Positions 54,915 to 64,000 of a stretch of 64,000 nt of DNA are shown here, in pieces. Made by a program: the position numbers and the translations under genes. A model generated the notes under the pieces. The model saw only the letters and a program-made list of their open reading frames with translations. It did no database searches and was not told the origin of the DNA. The first letter of the stretch is position 1. Each line of letters opens with the position of its first letter. Origin of the DNA: Bacteroidota bacterium (GTDB taxonomy: Bacteria > Bacteroidota > Bacteroidia > Bacteroidales > Dysgonomonadaceae); NCBI GenBank assembly GCA_023437305.1, contig JAEZGN010000008.1:147220-211219 (forward strand). The letters are read 5' to 3'.

Positions 54915-55172
54915 TGGCCAGTTAGGAGAAAATCTTCTAATAATCTAGAGTTGACTATTTAATAAAATCAAGACCGAAATTCTTTGGTATACAGTCGTAT
55001 CTATGCTCTGGATTCTATTTATTAATATCGCATAATGTAGTATCGAGTCGTTTAAAATTGACTTCTAACTAGTAGCGTTATGCCCCCTTTGTTTTGCAAA
55101 ATAGCATTTCAAAAATGATTATTTTCTTTGATTATTTCAAAGAAGGTATTCTTATGATCAATCCGTCAGATA

Positions 55173-56342
55173 ATGAAAAGGATATTATTTATTTGCGCTA
55201 TAACCATTTTTGTATCTTCTCTGAGAGCACAAGAAAAAGAAGATTTTTTCAAATTGGGTGGAGCAATTCGTTTTAACACATCAGTAGAGAATTATGAAAA
55301 AAGCAATAAAACTTTAAATACCTATATAAAACTCGATACGTGGTATTTGTCAGCCGATGCTCATAAATCAGGATTTGATTTAAGCTTTCAATATCGTTTC
55401 TATCCCGATTCTAAAGCCCACTTCTTACATCATGGTTATATTGGATACCAAATTGATCAGAATCTATATGTTAAAGGAGGGGTATTCCAAAAACCTTTCG
55501 GAATAGGAGATTTTGCGTCCCATTCGTGGTGGTTCCAGATACCCTACTATCTGGGGTTAGAAGATACGTATAACACAGGGATAGGCTTATCGTATCAATT
55601 AAGCGAATGGCGTTTTGATTTTGCTTATTTCAGACAAGCTGCTCCAAAGGGTTCTATTTCGAATAATACTTTGGATAATGATGTTGGCAATGGCAGGTAT
55701 TCTTATGCTGTCGTTCCTACTACAGGTTATGCCGGTAATAACTTGGTGGATGCAAATATCAGAGAATTGGATCAATTCAATTTAAGAGCCCGATATAAAT
55801 TGAATGAAAATATCGAGTTCGGCGTTTCCGGACAACTAGGAAGTATATATAATAAAGAGCTTAATAGTCGAAAATGGGGAATTAGTACTGCACTACACGT
55901 AGTCGCTGATTATAATAAATGGAATTTTAAAGGAGAGTTTATCTCATATGATTATAATGCTCAGGGTAATAATAAAGAAAAACTGGATATCCTACAGATG
56001 GCTGCTTATGGTGCAGCTTATGATGTGGCGGCTAAAGGAACGATTTATGTTGTGGGATTAGCATATATGATACCTATTGACAGAAAATTTATAAAATATA
56101 TACAACCATATATAGACTATTCGATAGTCGATAAACATAAAAAAGAATATTTTAATACACAACACCTTATTCCCGGAGCACTTGTCTCTATGGGGCCCAT
56201 ATATACGTATGTTGATTTTGCTCTGGGTAAAAATCAACCGTGGCTGACATCTAACTTTGGAGAAGGTTTAGGTATAGGGACTGCAAATGCCAGATGGAAT
56301 AGTCGCTTTAATATAAATATAGGATATTATTTTAATCAATAA
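55173..56342 (+). CDS. Outer-membrane beta-barrel porin
   Basis: 389 residues with a signal peptide (about 1-19, ending SLRAQ). The body alternates amphipathic strands (FKLGGAIRFNTSVENY, LYVKGGVFQKPFG, FNLRARYKLNENIEFGV) and ends in NINIGYYFNQ, where the final aromatic marks a BAM substrate. It resembles phosphate-selective-porin-like barrels (OprP/OprO superfamily). It starts the operon of the betaine-type importer (6 bases before the ATPase), so it may admit osmolytes through the outer membrane; that is inferred from operon context. Confidence 0.8.
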   Translation: MKRILFICAITIFVSSLRAQEKEDFFKLGGAIRFNTSVENYEKSNKTLNTYIKLDTWYLSADAHKSGFDLSFQYRFYPDSKAHFLHHGYIGYQIDQNLYVKGGVFQKPFGIGDFASHSWWFQIPYYLGLEDTYNTGIGLSYQLSEWRFDFAYFRQAAPKGSISNNTLDNDVGNGRYSYAVVPTTGYAGNNLVDANIRELDQFNLRARYKLNENIEFGVSGQLGSIYNKELNSRKWGISTALHVVADYNKWNFKGEFISYDYNAQGNNKEKLDILQMAAYGAAYDVAAKGTIYVVGLAYMIPIDRKFIKYIQPYIDYSIVDKHKKEYFNTQHLIPGALVSMGPIYTYVDFALGKNQPWLTSNFGEGLGIGTANARWNSRFNINIGYYFNQ

Positions 56343-56347
56343 TAAAT

Positions 56348-57565
56348 ATGAATAAAATAGAAATGAAGAACTTGTTTCTAATATTTGGAACAGCCAAGAA
56401 GCAAGCTCTAAGAATGCTGAAAAGCGGAAAATCAAAAAAAGAAATTCACCAAAGAACAAAGTGTACAATTGCAGTGAATAATGTAAGCCTTTCGATTAAA
56501 GAAAGCGAAATATTTGTTGTAATGGGTTTGTCAGGCAGTGGAAAATCGTCGTTGCTGAGGTGCTTTAATATGTTGAATGTACCAACGTCAGGTAGCATTT
56601 CTATCGATGGCGAAGATATAACAAAAATGAATAAATCAAAACTACTTAATCTTCGTAGGAAAAAGGTGGGAATGGTTTTTCAGAATTTTGGACTTCTGCC
56701 TCATAAAACAATAATAGACAATGTTGCTTTTGGCCTTGAGATTCAGGATATAAATCTAAAAGAGCGTTATGAAAAAGCAAAAGAAATAATAAAAATAGTT
56801 GGCCTGTCCGGCTATGAGAATGAATACCCTTATCAACTGAGTGGCGGAATGCAACAGCGTGTTGGAATTGCCCGAGCCATAGCAACCGATTCACAGATTC
56901 TCTTAATGGATGAAGCCTTTAGCGCATTAGACCCGCTGATCAGAGCTCAGATGCAAGATGATCTGTTGGATATTCAACAAAAACTTAAAAAGACTATCAT
57001 CTTTATTACACATGACCTTGATGAGGCTTTAAAGTTAGGAAACACTATTGCGATTATGAAAGATGGCGTGATTGTTCAGCAAGGTAGTCCGGAGGATATT
57101 TTGATGAACCCTGCCGATGATTATGTGAAAGCTTTTATCGGAAATGTTGATTTATCTAAAATTATAACAGCATCTACAATAATGGAACCATTTAGAGCAA
57201 GAGTGCAGTTAGGAAAGGATGGTTTGGCATCGGCCTTGAGATTGATGGAACGTCACACCTTACGTTTTGTGGCTGTTACAAGCGAGGATAATAAGTTTAA
57301 AGGCTATGTAAGAAAGAAAGATGTTGAACGTAAAATTGCTGCCGGAGAAAGGGGGTTGGAATCTATATTAATGGATATTCCAAAAGTGATGGAAGACCAC
57401 TCGGTTTCGGATATGCTTCCACTGTTTATAAATCAAAAATATCCTCTTGCAGTGGTTGATGGTAATGAGAAGCTAATAGGCTGTATAAGATACTCTGATA
57501 TAGTAGCTATGGTTACAGGATACGATGAAGAAGCTGTTAAGGAAATAATAGAAAATGCAAGTTAA
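56348..57565 (+). CDS. proV: Glycine betaine/proline-type ABC importer ATPase
   Basis: 405 residues. Walker A is GLSGSGKSS (about residues 60-68), signature LSGGMQQRVGIARA, Walker B LLMDEAFSALDPL, then FITHDLDEALKLG. After about residue 270 come two CBS domains, usual in ProV/OpuAA and often sensing ionic strength. Full length for the family. The permease starts 2 bases later. Confidence 0.95.
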   Translation: MNKIEMKNLFLIFGTAKKQALRMLKSGKSKKEIHQRTKCTIAVNNVSLSIKESEIFVVMGLSGSGKSSLLRCFNMLNVPTSGSISIDGEDITKMNKSKLLNLRRKKVGMVFQNFGLLPHKTIIDNVAFGLEIQDINLKERYEKAKEIIKIVGLSGYENEYPYQLSGGMQQRVGIARAIATDSQILLMDEAFSALDPLIRAQMQDDLLDIQQKLKKTIIFITHDLDEALKLGNTIAIMKDGVIVQQGSPEDILMNPADDYVKAFIGNVDLSKIITASTIMEPFRARVQLGKDGLASALRLMERHTLRFVAVTSEDNKFKGYVRKKDVERKIAAGERGLESILMDIPKVMEDHSVSDMLPLFINQKYPLAVVDGNEKLIGCIRYSDIVAMVTGYDEEAVKEIIENAS

Positions 57566-57567
57566 AT

Positions 57568-58449
57568 ATGAATAAACTAGATATAGGTAAGTATATAGAA
57601 CGTTTTGTAGATTGGTTGTCAGATACAGCAGCACCGCTCTTTCGTCAGATAACTATTATGATAGATAATAGCGTTGATGTATTACAAGAATTACTTGGGT
57701 ATATTCCGTTCTACATCATTATTGCTGTTGTGGCACTGATCGCTTTTATTATTAAAAAGAAATCGTTAGGAAATGATAAAGCCTGGCAAAACAATATCGC
57801 AACACTGATAGGATTCCCACTCTTTTGTGTTTTAGGACTTTTGCTTATTTACTTGATGGGTTTTTGGGAACAAACAATGGATACGTTTATCCTGGTATTG
57901 GTAGCTACACTTATTGTGTTGATGATTGGCGTACCTTTAGGTATATGGTGTGCATACAATAAAAGAGCTTATGCTATAATTCGTCCATTACTAGACTTTA
58001 TGCAAACAATGCCTGCTTTTGTTTATTTGATTCCGGCAATTTTATTCTTTTCGGTAGGTAATGTGCCGGGTGTTTTGGCTACGGTCATTTTTTCATTGCC
58101 TCCGGCTGTTAGGATGACAGCTTTGGGAATAAAGAGTGTACCGAAAGAGGTTGTAGAAGCTTCTGTTGCCTTTGGTTGTACAAGACGTCAGACTTTGTTC
58201 AAGGTGCAGATGCCATTAGCGATGACTACTATTTTGGCCGGTATTAATCAAGTAATCATGCTATCTCTATCAATGGTAGTTATTGCCTCAATGGTAGGAG
58301 CCGGAGGATTGGGCGAAAGTGTATATGCAGGTATTCAGCAGGCCGATGTTGCTTTAGGTTTCGAAGCAGGGCTTTGTATTGTAATATTAGCGATTATATT
58401 AGATAGAATGACACAGCTTTTAGGTAAAGAAAAGGAGGAACAGAAATGA
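57568..58449 (+). CDS. proW: Glycine betaine/proline-type ABC importer permease
   Basis: 293 residues with about seven hydrophobic segments and the binding-protein-dependent transport signature around EASVAFGCTRRQTLFKVQMPLA. Matches ProW/OpuAB. It overlaps the substrate-binding gene by 4 bases. Confidence 0.95.
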   Translation: MNKLDIGKYIERFVDWLSDTAAPLFRQITIMIDNSVDVLQELLGYIPFYIIIAVVALIAFIIKKKSLGNDKAWQNNIATLIGFPLFCVLGLLLIYLMGFWEQTMDTFILVLVATLIVLMIGVPLGIWCAYNKRAYAIIRPLLDFMQTMPAFVYLIPAILFFSVGNVPGVLATVIFSLPPAVRMTALGIKSVPKEVVEASVAFGCTRRQTLFKVQMPLAMTTILAGINQVIMLSLSMVVIASMVGAGGLGESVYAGIQQADVALGFEAGLCIVILAIILDRMTQLLGKEKEEQK

Positions 58450-59264
58450 ATAAGGTAATATACATTCTACTCTCAGTCGTATTGCTCGGTCTTACATCTT
58501 GTGAGCCTCGTCATAAACAAGATGTTATGATATTATATCCCAACTGGGCGGAGGGTATTGCTATTACATATTTGGCAAAGGTTATGTTAGAGGATAAAGG
58601 ATATACGGTAACCTTAAAGCGTATAGAACCGGGTCCAATTTATACAGCTCTATCTCGTGGTGATGCCGATATATACATGGATGCATGGCTTCCTCATACA
58701 CAAAAAGATTATTGGGCTAAATATGGGCACAAACTAGATGTATTAGGAACTGTTTTTGACGATGGTATAACCGGTCTTGTTGTTCCTGCCTACGTTAATA
58801 TCGAATCGATAGAAGAGTTGAATGAAAATAAAGACAAGTTTGACAAGAAAATCTATGGAATTGCTTCAGGAGCAGGGATTCATGCTAATACAGAAAAAGC
58901 AATAACCGTTTATAATCTCGATTACTCTCAGATTTCCTCTTCCGAAACATCTATGATAACAGCCTTAAAAAAGGCAGAAAAGAATAAAGAGTGGATTGTA
59001 ATAACAGGCTGGAAGCCTCATTTTATGTGGACTCAATTTGAACTTAAAAAATTGAGTGATCCAAAAGGTATATATCCTACAGATAATATTCAGGTTATAT
59101 CTCGGCGTGGGTTTAAAGAAGATAAGCCCGATATAGCTGCTTTTTTCGAGAGTTTTAAATTAGATGACAAGCTATTACACGAACTGATAATTGATGTAAG
59201 TATGGATAAAGATCCAGCGATTGGTGCTAAAGTGTTTTTTGAGAAATATCATACTTTTCTGTAA
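58446..59264 (+). CDS. proX: Glycine betaine-type substrate-binding lipoprotein
   Basis: 272 residues with lipobox GLTSC (Cys at about residue 19). The body shows the OpuAC/ProX fold: YPNWAEGIAITYLAKVML, ADIYMDAWLPHTQKDYW and GWKPHFMWTQFELKKL. The Trp residues in PNWAEG, DAWLP and GWKPH fit an aromatic cage binding quaternary ammonium groups. Last gene of the operon. Confidence 0.93.
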   Translation: MNKVIYILLSVVLLGLTSCEPRHKQDVMILYPNWAEGIAITYLAKVMLEDKGYTVTLKRIEPGPIYTALSRGDADIYMDAWLPHTQKDYWAKYGHKLDVLGTVFDDGITGLVVPAYVNIESIEELNENKDKFDKKIYGIASGAGIHANTEKAITVYNLDYSQISSSETSMITALKKAEKNKEWIVITGWKPHFMWTQFELKKLSDPKGIYPTDNIQVISRRGFKEDKPDIAAFFESFKLDDKLLHELIIDVSMDKDPAIGAKVFFEKYHTFL

Positions 59265-59462
59265 TAAGAAAAGAGGGATGGAGGAGGGAGCTTTTAGTTC
59301 TTTTTATATTTTAAAGGCGTAAGATCAGTCCTCTTTCTTAATATGTGCCCAAAAAGGAAGAATTAGAAAAGTTCACCTCCTCCGATATCTGTAAGATACT
59401 CATATTTGAGCTCTTCAGTAAAGCTTTAATTGCCATAATAATTTATAACTGTCTAATAGTGT

Positions 59463-61061
59463 TTATATCCTTACAATTTTATCTGATACATATTCAAAAT
59501 CCTTTAGGTGGGTGGCCATTAAAATAGTAATGTCAGGATATTCTCGTTTTATATTCTTAAATATAGCAATAGCATTTTCGGAACTAATACCGGCTGTTGG
59601 TTCATCTACAACTAACAGTTGTGGTTTTTTTAGCAAGGCTTGAGCCAGAAGCAATTTCTTCCGCTGCCCACCACTTAGAATTTCGCCGTTCTCTCCCAAC
59701 CAACTATCCAATCCATCGGGAAGAGATAAACGCCAGCTAGTAAGATCTACTGTATCTAGTACTTGTTCAATAGCTTCGTCCGGGTGACCTTCAAAATTTT
59801 CGCGCAATGTTCCTGTTAATAAATAAGCTTTTTGGGTAACATAAATACATTCCGGAACAGGTAGATGAGACAATTCAGTATCATTGTTCCAGGCTAACGA
59901 CCCACTTCTACGGTATTCAGGATAAAAAAGGCTGTTTAACAAAGTTGTTTTTCCTTTTCCAGTCTCTCCGAAGAGTGAAATCCATTCACCTTTTTTTATT
60001 TCTAATGAAACCTCTGAAGTTGTCACAGATGTCTCAGGGATCATTGCACTCACATTTTTAAGATTTAGGCTCTCCATTCTAGAATTTACGACTACAGCTT
60101 CCAGAGGTTTTTCTCCATCCTTTATAATCTTATTAACATCTTCAATTTGATGAGCAACAGCACTTTTTTCCGATTTTCCCGAAAATAGCATTTCTGCTAA
60201 TTCGGCTTGTGCCATAATACCGAAAAATATTCCGATGGCTGTAGGTGCATCTATACCATTGCCGTGTGAACTCCATAATAAAAGTGATGCAATATAACTA
60301 AAACCTAGTCCGGCAATTAACTGTAACCAGAATGAATTCGTTTGTAATTTATCTTCCAATTGTTCGAGGCGTAATAGCCGTTGTTCGTATTGCCCGATAA
60401 CTTTCTCCTCCAAATTGTATTTCGATATTTCTATTCTCCCTCTAAAGCTTTGTATAAGAACTTGATTGTTATCTTCGCGGCACATTTTTAGTTCTTCATA
60501 AAGTTTTCTGTTTTTCCTGAAAATTAATTGAGGAATAATAAATAAAAGAATAGCTGATGAAATCAAAAATTCTATTGCAATGACTTGAGAAAAGACAATA
60601 AGAAAGAAAAAATATATGCTGAGTGAAATTATTAGTGCCGTAAATGGTAAAAGCCACAAAAGAATATGGTTCAATATTTGGTCGATGCCATGTGTGCTGT
60701 TTTCAAGTAATGTGGAATTGTTATTCACTTGTTTCTTGAAATATGGAAATCTGGCTACGGACTGAAAGATTCTCAATTGCAAACTTTGCTGAGCATCTAG
60801 TGTGGCCTTGTGGTTCTCCAATCGCTCAAAGTATCTTGCGGCCGTTCTAAAAAACGCCATTAGACGGATTATAGCAGATGGTACCAGATACGAAAAAGTA
60901 GTACTCGCAGTAACAAATACCACACTACAGATCGCCAAAAACCATCCTGATATAGCCGGAAGAGCAACAAAAGAGATAGTCCATAATAATAGAAGAAATG
61001 TTCCTCGCAACCATTTGCCTGCTAAAGGCTTTAATATATATATTCTTATAAATTTATTCAT
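59463..61061 (-). CDS. cydC: CydC-type ABC exporter subunit
   Basis: 532 residues: an N-terminal six-helix transmembrane domain with ALPAISGWFLA and RTAARYFERLENHKATL, the CydC hallmark, then an ATPase domain with GETGKGKTT, LSGGQRKKLLLA and LLVVDEPTAGIS. CydDC exports thiol reductants (cysteine, glutathione) and is needed to assemble cytochrome bd oxidase. It overlaps cydD by 8 bases. No cydAB is in the window. Confidence 0.88.
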   Translation of the reverse strand: MNKFIRIYILKPLAGKWLRGTFLLLLWTISFVALPAISGWFLAICSVVFVTASTTFSYLVPSAIIRLMAFFRTAARYFERLENHKATLDAQQSLQLRIFQSVARFPYFKKQVNNNSTLLENSTHGIDQILNHILLWLLPFTALIISLSIYFFFLIVFSQVIAIEFLISSAILLFIIPQLIFRKNRKLYEELKMCREDNNQVLIQSFRGRIEISKYNLEEKVIGQYEQRLLRLEQLEDKLQTNSFWLQLIAGLGFSYIASLLLWSSHGNGIDAPTAIGIFFGIMAQAELAEMLFSGKSEKSAVAHQIEDVNKIIKDGEKPLEAVVVNSRMESLNLKNVSAMIPETSVTTSEVSLEIKKGEWISLFGETGKGKTTLLNSLFYPEYRRSGSLAWNNDTELSHLPVPECIYVTQKAYLLTGTLRENFEGHPDEAIEQVLDTVDLTSWRLSLPDGLDSWLGENGEILSGGQRKKLLLAQALLKKPQLLVVDEPTAGISSENAIAIFKNIKREYPDITILMATHLKDFEYVSDKIVRI

Positions 61062-62700
61062 GACTCATTTGCTCTCCCCAATTTAAGTTTACGATTGTAT
61101 TCGCTACATTATCGAACATTTTCTCATGAGAAGCGACTATTACTAATCGGTCTTCTGCCAATTTCATTATTTCTGGAATGATAATTTCGATTGTGTCAGG
61201 ATCCAGATTGGCTGTAGGCTCATCCAATATTGCTATTGGTTTTGGATACAACATCATTCGTGCAAGTGTAACTAATTGTTTTTCTCCACCAGATAATTGT
61301 TTGCCATTATGACTTAGTTTAGTTTCCCAGCCATCCTCCTTTTTAGCAAGTATTTTATCTAAAAACTCAGGATATTTTTGTGATTTATTCGTTTCATTTT
61401 TTAAGAAAACATTATATCTTAAAGTTTCGTCAAAGACGAAAGGAAATTGATTCATGTATGAAGAATTGGTTCTAAGCCACTTTTGCGAATACTTAGTATC
61501 CTTTCCGTTTACAGAAATGCTATTGTCCTGTAAATACAGGTTTCCGGAGCATATTTTCAACAAGGTTGATTTTCCGGAGCCTGAAATTCCCTTTATTAAT
61601 ACCAGTCCTTTTGAAGGAAATTGTACATTAATATTGTGTAGAACTTTCACCGGTGAATCGGGATAAGCGAAGTTCAAATTGTTAATTGCTAAGTCATTAA
61701 ACTGATGATCGATATTGATTGAAGTTGTGTCGATGTCCTCATTTAATATTGGTATTAATAATTTAGCTGCGGCCACAGCTCTATTTCTATCGTGGTAGGC
61801 ACTCACGAATTTTCGTAGATAAAAGAAAAAATAAGGAGACATCATTAGTAAAAATAATGCAATCTGAAAATCATACCCTTTTCCGTAATTAGGCCCTGTC
61901 ATAATCCCGAGAAGACTCATCCCTAAATAGATCGCAACGACAGCAATACAAATGGTTACAAATAGTTCTAATACTGCTGACGATAAAATAGCAACTCGCA
62001 TCACATTAGTCGTTGCTTTATTTAATTCTTTACTTTTTTCGGACAAGAAATGATATTGAGGTCTGAAGTTATCTAAATTAACTATTTCGGCTATAGTTTG
62101 AAGACGATTGTAAAATACAGCTGAATATTTCAAAAAGAGATTAATATGTTTTTTATGAAGAGCTTCAGCGCCTATGCCTATTATGATCATTTGCATTGGG
62201 ATAACAATCAATGAAACCAAGAGGGTAAGGCCAACCCATTTTTCGATCCAAAAACTAACAATCAGTATCATCCCACTAACCAAAAGGGATGCCATTGCGT
62301 ATGGAATAAAAAAGGCGTAAAAAGGTTTCAAATCCTCACAAATTCTGGTAATGTAGAGGGTACTTGCTACAGAGTCTAATTTATTGTTGTTTAATAATAT
62401 TGGATATAGATTTTTTTTGACTTTGGATACAATCGTATTTCCCGCTTTATAATTGAATATCGAAGCAAAATGAGCAAAGATATATCTAGCTGTAAGAAAT
62501 ACTAATGCATATAGGAGAGGATGTGGCAAAAGTAATCCGCGATCAAGCCATAAGGCTGCAAATTCAGATAAATACCAGCAAAAAACGATAAAAGATACCG
62601 CACTTAAAATGGTAAATACTGCAGCTAAAATATATGGACCTTTGGCTTCAGCTATTTTTTTACTCAGCCATCGGGATGCATTATCTTGATTTGAACTCAT
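61054..62700 (-). CDS. cydD: CydD-type ABC exporter subunit
   Basis: 548 residues with an N-terminal transmembrane domain (ASRWLSKKIAEAKGPYILAA) and an ATPase domain: GISGSGKST, LSGGEKQLVTLARM and IAILDEPTANLDPD. Partner of CydC. First gene of a two-gene operon. Confidence 0.85.
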   Translation of the reverse strand: MSSNQDNASRWLSKKIAEAKGPYILAAVFTILSAVSFIVFCWYLSEFAALWLDRGLLLPHPLLYALVFLTARYIFAHFASIFNYKAGNTIVSKVKKNLYPILLNNNKLDSVASTLYITRICEDLKPFYAFFIPYAMASLLVSGMILIVSFWIEKWVGLTLLVSLIVIPMQMIIIGIGAEALHKKHINLFLKYSAVFYNRLQTIAEIVNLDNFRPQYHFLSEKSKELNKATTNVMRVAILSSAVLELFVTICIAVVAIYLGMSLLGIMTGPNYGKGYDFQIALFLLMMSPYFFFYLRKFVSAYHDRNRAVAAAKLLIPILNEDIDTTSINIDHQFNDLAINNLNFAYPDSPVKVLHNINVQFPSKGLVLIKGISGSGKSTLLKICSGNLYLQDNSISVNGKDTKYSQKWLRTNSSYMNQFPFVFDETLRYNVFLKNETNKSQKYPEFLDKILAKKEDGWETKLSHNGKQLSGGEKQLVTLARMMLYPKPIAILDEPTANLDPDTIEIIIPEIMKLAEDRLVIVASHEKMFDNVANTIVNLNWGEQMSHE

Positions 62701-62733
62701 AATGATTATCTATAATTTTTGTTCATTCATCAA

Positions 62734-62741
62734 CAAAGATA
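62734..62741 (-). promoter_or_regulatory. -7 element of cydDC
   Basis: TATCTTTG on the minus strand, about 33 bases before the ATG. Confidence 0.55.
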
Positions 62742-63104
62742 ATGATTTACTCCATGTTGTTACAACATATAGTATGATTTTCCTCTATCTTTATATTATG
62801 CTGCAAGAAACAAATTCTTGTCGTATCTCTAATTTTCTTTGCCTTCTCAGGTCTTATTATGGTAAAAGGAAAAATACATTACTAGACGAGATAAATGGTT
62901 CCTGTTACTAGTGGGTATAATATTAGTGCTTTATATTGTGCTTTCTTGATTTCAAGGTAAAAAAGGTATATCTATTTCTTGAGCATACTCTTTTTATATA
63001 CAACCAATATCTATTGGAAATACCTTTATATTCTTAATATCAAATAATAGGCAAAAAACTGCCGGATATAATGTAATGGCTGATTAAATAAACTCATATA
63101 AAAA
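62742..63104 (+). other. Intergenic region, no supported gene
   Basis: AT-rich. An open stretch at 62702-62911 (69 codons) has no ribosome binding site, overlaps the cydD promoter and has no recognisable product. Confidence 0.4.
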
Positions 63105-63150
63105 CAGAGTAAATAGAAAAAGACTATTTACTCTGCATCTTTAAAGATGT
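63105..63150 (-). terminator. Terminator of the adhesin gene
   Basis: A perfect 12-bp stem CAGAGTAAATAG/CTATTTACTCTG (63105-63116, 63124-63135), with TTTTTATATG following on the minus strand, and an adjacent palindrome CATCTTTAAAGATG (63136-63149). Lies 24 bases after the stop. Confidence 0.8.
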
Positions 63151-63173
63151 AGTTTTATATGTTTTGTCTAAGA

Positions 63174-64000
63174 TCAGGAAGTCCCGTCTTTTTTTCGCTC
63201 TATTTTACTGCGTATATTTGGATTTACAAGTATGTAGCACCCCTTTACATTTACTTTTATCAGATTGTATGCTGTACCGCAAGTAGTATCAGTGGTTACC
63301 CTACGATAGTAATATGTTCCCGATCTTATCTGCGTAGGAGGTGTATAAGATGCACTTATAGCTCCGGCTATATTAAACCAGGATATGCCATCTGTACTCG
63401 ATTGCCATTGATAGGTATAGAATCCCTCTCCACCTGTCACTTCTGCCGTTAGAGTTACTTGTTCTCGTACGCATACCTCTAAAGATTGGTCCACAGTAGT
63501 CGGTGTGGGGAGCAAAGGTGGTGTCACTGTAACATGTACGCTGTCGAGTTTGGCTATACCACAAAACTCAGGTGTAACCGATACTTTATACCAACCTGTC
63601 ATATTCGTATCTACATTGCTAATAGTTGGATTCTGTATATCAGAAGTAAAACCATTAGGTCCTGTCCATGAATAATTAGTGCTCCCCAGAGTTATGCATT
63701 TAAGCTGTATTGTTCCTCCAGTACAAATCGGATTTGAACTCGCATATACTACTTTTGCCGTCTCTAGGTTTGATATTATTATCTGCTGCTTAAATGCGTT
63801 TCCACATTGGTCGTTGATACGAATTGTATAAGTCTCATCTGCTAGTCCGTAAGTAAAATGAGCTATACCGCTGGTTGTTATATCTGCAACACCTGATATT
63901 TTCACTGTATTATCTGCATTCCACAACTGATAGGTATAAGGAGCAACTCCATTCATAGCTTTCACCGAAATATTTCCGGTTGTTCCTCCTACACATACAT
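63174..64000 (-). CDS. Large secreted adhesin (SprB/Ig-like), 5' end outside the window
   Basis: The minus-strand frame stays open to the last base of the window (reading VGGTTGNISVKAMNGVAPYTYQLW), so the gene begins beyond it; about 275 C-terminal residues are visible. Several beta-rich Ig-like modules appear: CTGGTIQLKCITLGSTNYSWTG, then CVREQVTLTAEVTGGEGFYTYQW and SGTYYYRRVTTD, with paired Cys typical of Bacteroidota gliding or adhesion proteins. No type IX C-terminal signal is obvious: the end is a short basic tail (SKIERKKDGTS). Its own terminator follows. Confidence 0.75.
   Translation of the reverse strand, partial: VCVGGTTGNISVKAMNGVAPYTYQLWNADNTVKISGVADITTSGIAHFTYGLADETYTIRINDQCGNAFKQQIIISNLETAKVVYASSNPICTGGTIQLKCITLGSTNYSWTGPNGFTSDIQNPTISNVDTNMTGWYKVSVTPEFCGIAKLDSVHVTVTPPLLPTPTTVDQSLEVCVREQVTLTAEVTGGEGFYTYQWQSSTDGISWFNIAGAISASYTPPTQIRSGTYYYRRVTTDTTCGTAYNLIKVNVKGCYILVNPNIRSKIERKKDGTS

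Noticed and set aside
54915..55172. Known riboswitch class in the porin-operon leader
   Set aside because: I could not match glycine, SAM or other conserved cores by eye; only an unspecific long leader is supported.
59345..59527. 60-codon open frame between proX and cydC
   Set aside because: Overlaps the cydC 3' end, lacks a ribosome binding site and has no recognisable domain.

Overview
The window reads as chromosomal DNA of a Bacteroidota bacterium, most likely order Bacteroidales and perhaps Dysgonomonas-like; the genus is an inference. Supporting signs are promoters of the TAnnTTTG type ahead of many genes, a DUF6443-type RHS protein, a Bacteroidota-type RNA polymerase omega protein with a DUF4293 neighbour, a moderately low GC content and many lipoproteins with a Cys lipobox.

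Positions 1-11,500 are an accessory polymorphic-toxin locus. A partial tail-fibre-like gene overlaps a full-length RHS gene. The RHS variable C-terminus looks like a SleB-type cell-wall hydrolase and is followed by an exported candidate immunity protein. Downstream lie orphan cassettes, each an RHS-core fragment plus a new toxin tail plus a new envelope-targeted immunity gene. They are separated by diverging copies of a 210-245 bp hairpin-rich repeat. Both recognisable orphan toxins carry a single-base insertion, and two older cassettes retain only the immunity gene. A TetR-SDR pair sits inside the array.

Positions 11,600-20,200 are housekeeping: MlaEF-type lipid transport, exonuclease III, sufCDS without sufB, bamD-rpoZ-DUF4293 and a beta carbonic anhydrase. 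Positions 20,800-23,500 hold an ABC-2 exporter and an N-terminally truncated TIR protein. Next come tRNA-Cys, rlpA, a 987-residue receiver-like/PPDK-N protein, a CpxP-like protein, a tyrosine phosphatase and a YD-repeat-like secreted protein. carAB follows, then an lptG-ribBA-aminotransferase operon ending in an Imm49-like gene, tRNA-Met, a broken nucleotidyltransferase-HEPN gene and a run of small DUF418, DUF3788, YdeI, GyrI-like, WYL and VOC genes.

Positions 47,470-51,640 are the most interesting stretch. A long, apparently structured leader precedes rtcB and prfH, followed by a VOC-like gene, a HELGH metalloprotease-like gene and a second RNA ligase of Rnl2 type. rtcB-prfH is known as a module that repairs and rescues ribosomes damaged in the decoding centre; the two middle genes and the extra ligase suggest an extended RNA-repair island.

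Positions 51,800-54,550 hold small enzymes (RibD-like reductase, two GNAT proteins, AlkD-like glycosylase). Positions 54,900-59,270 hold a porin plus a glycine-betaine-type ABC importer, apparently one osmoprotectant operon with a long leader. cydDC follows on the minus strand, and the window ends inside a large secreted Ig-like/SprB-like adhesin gene.
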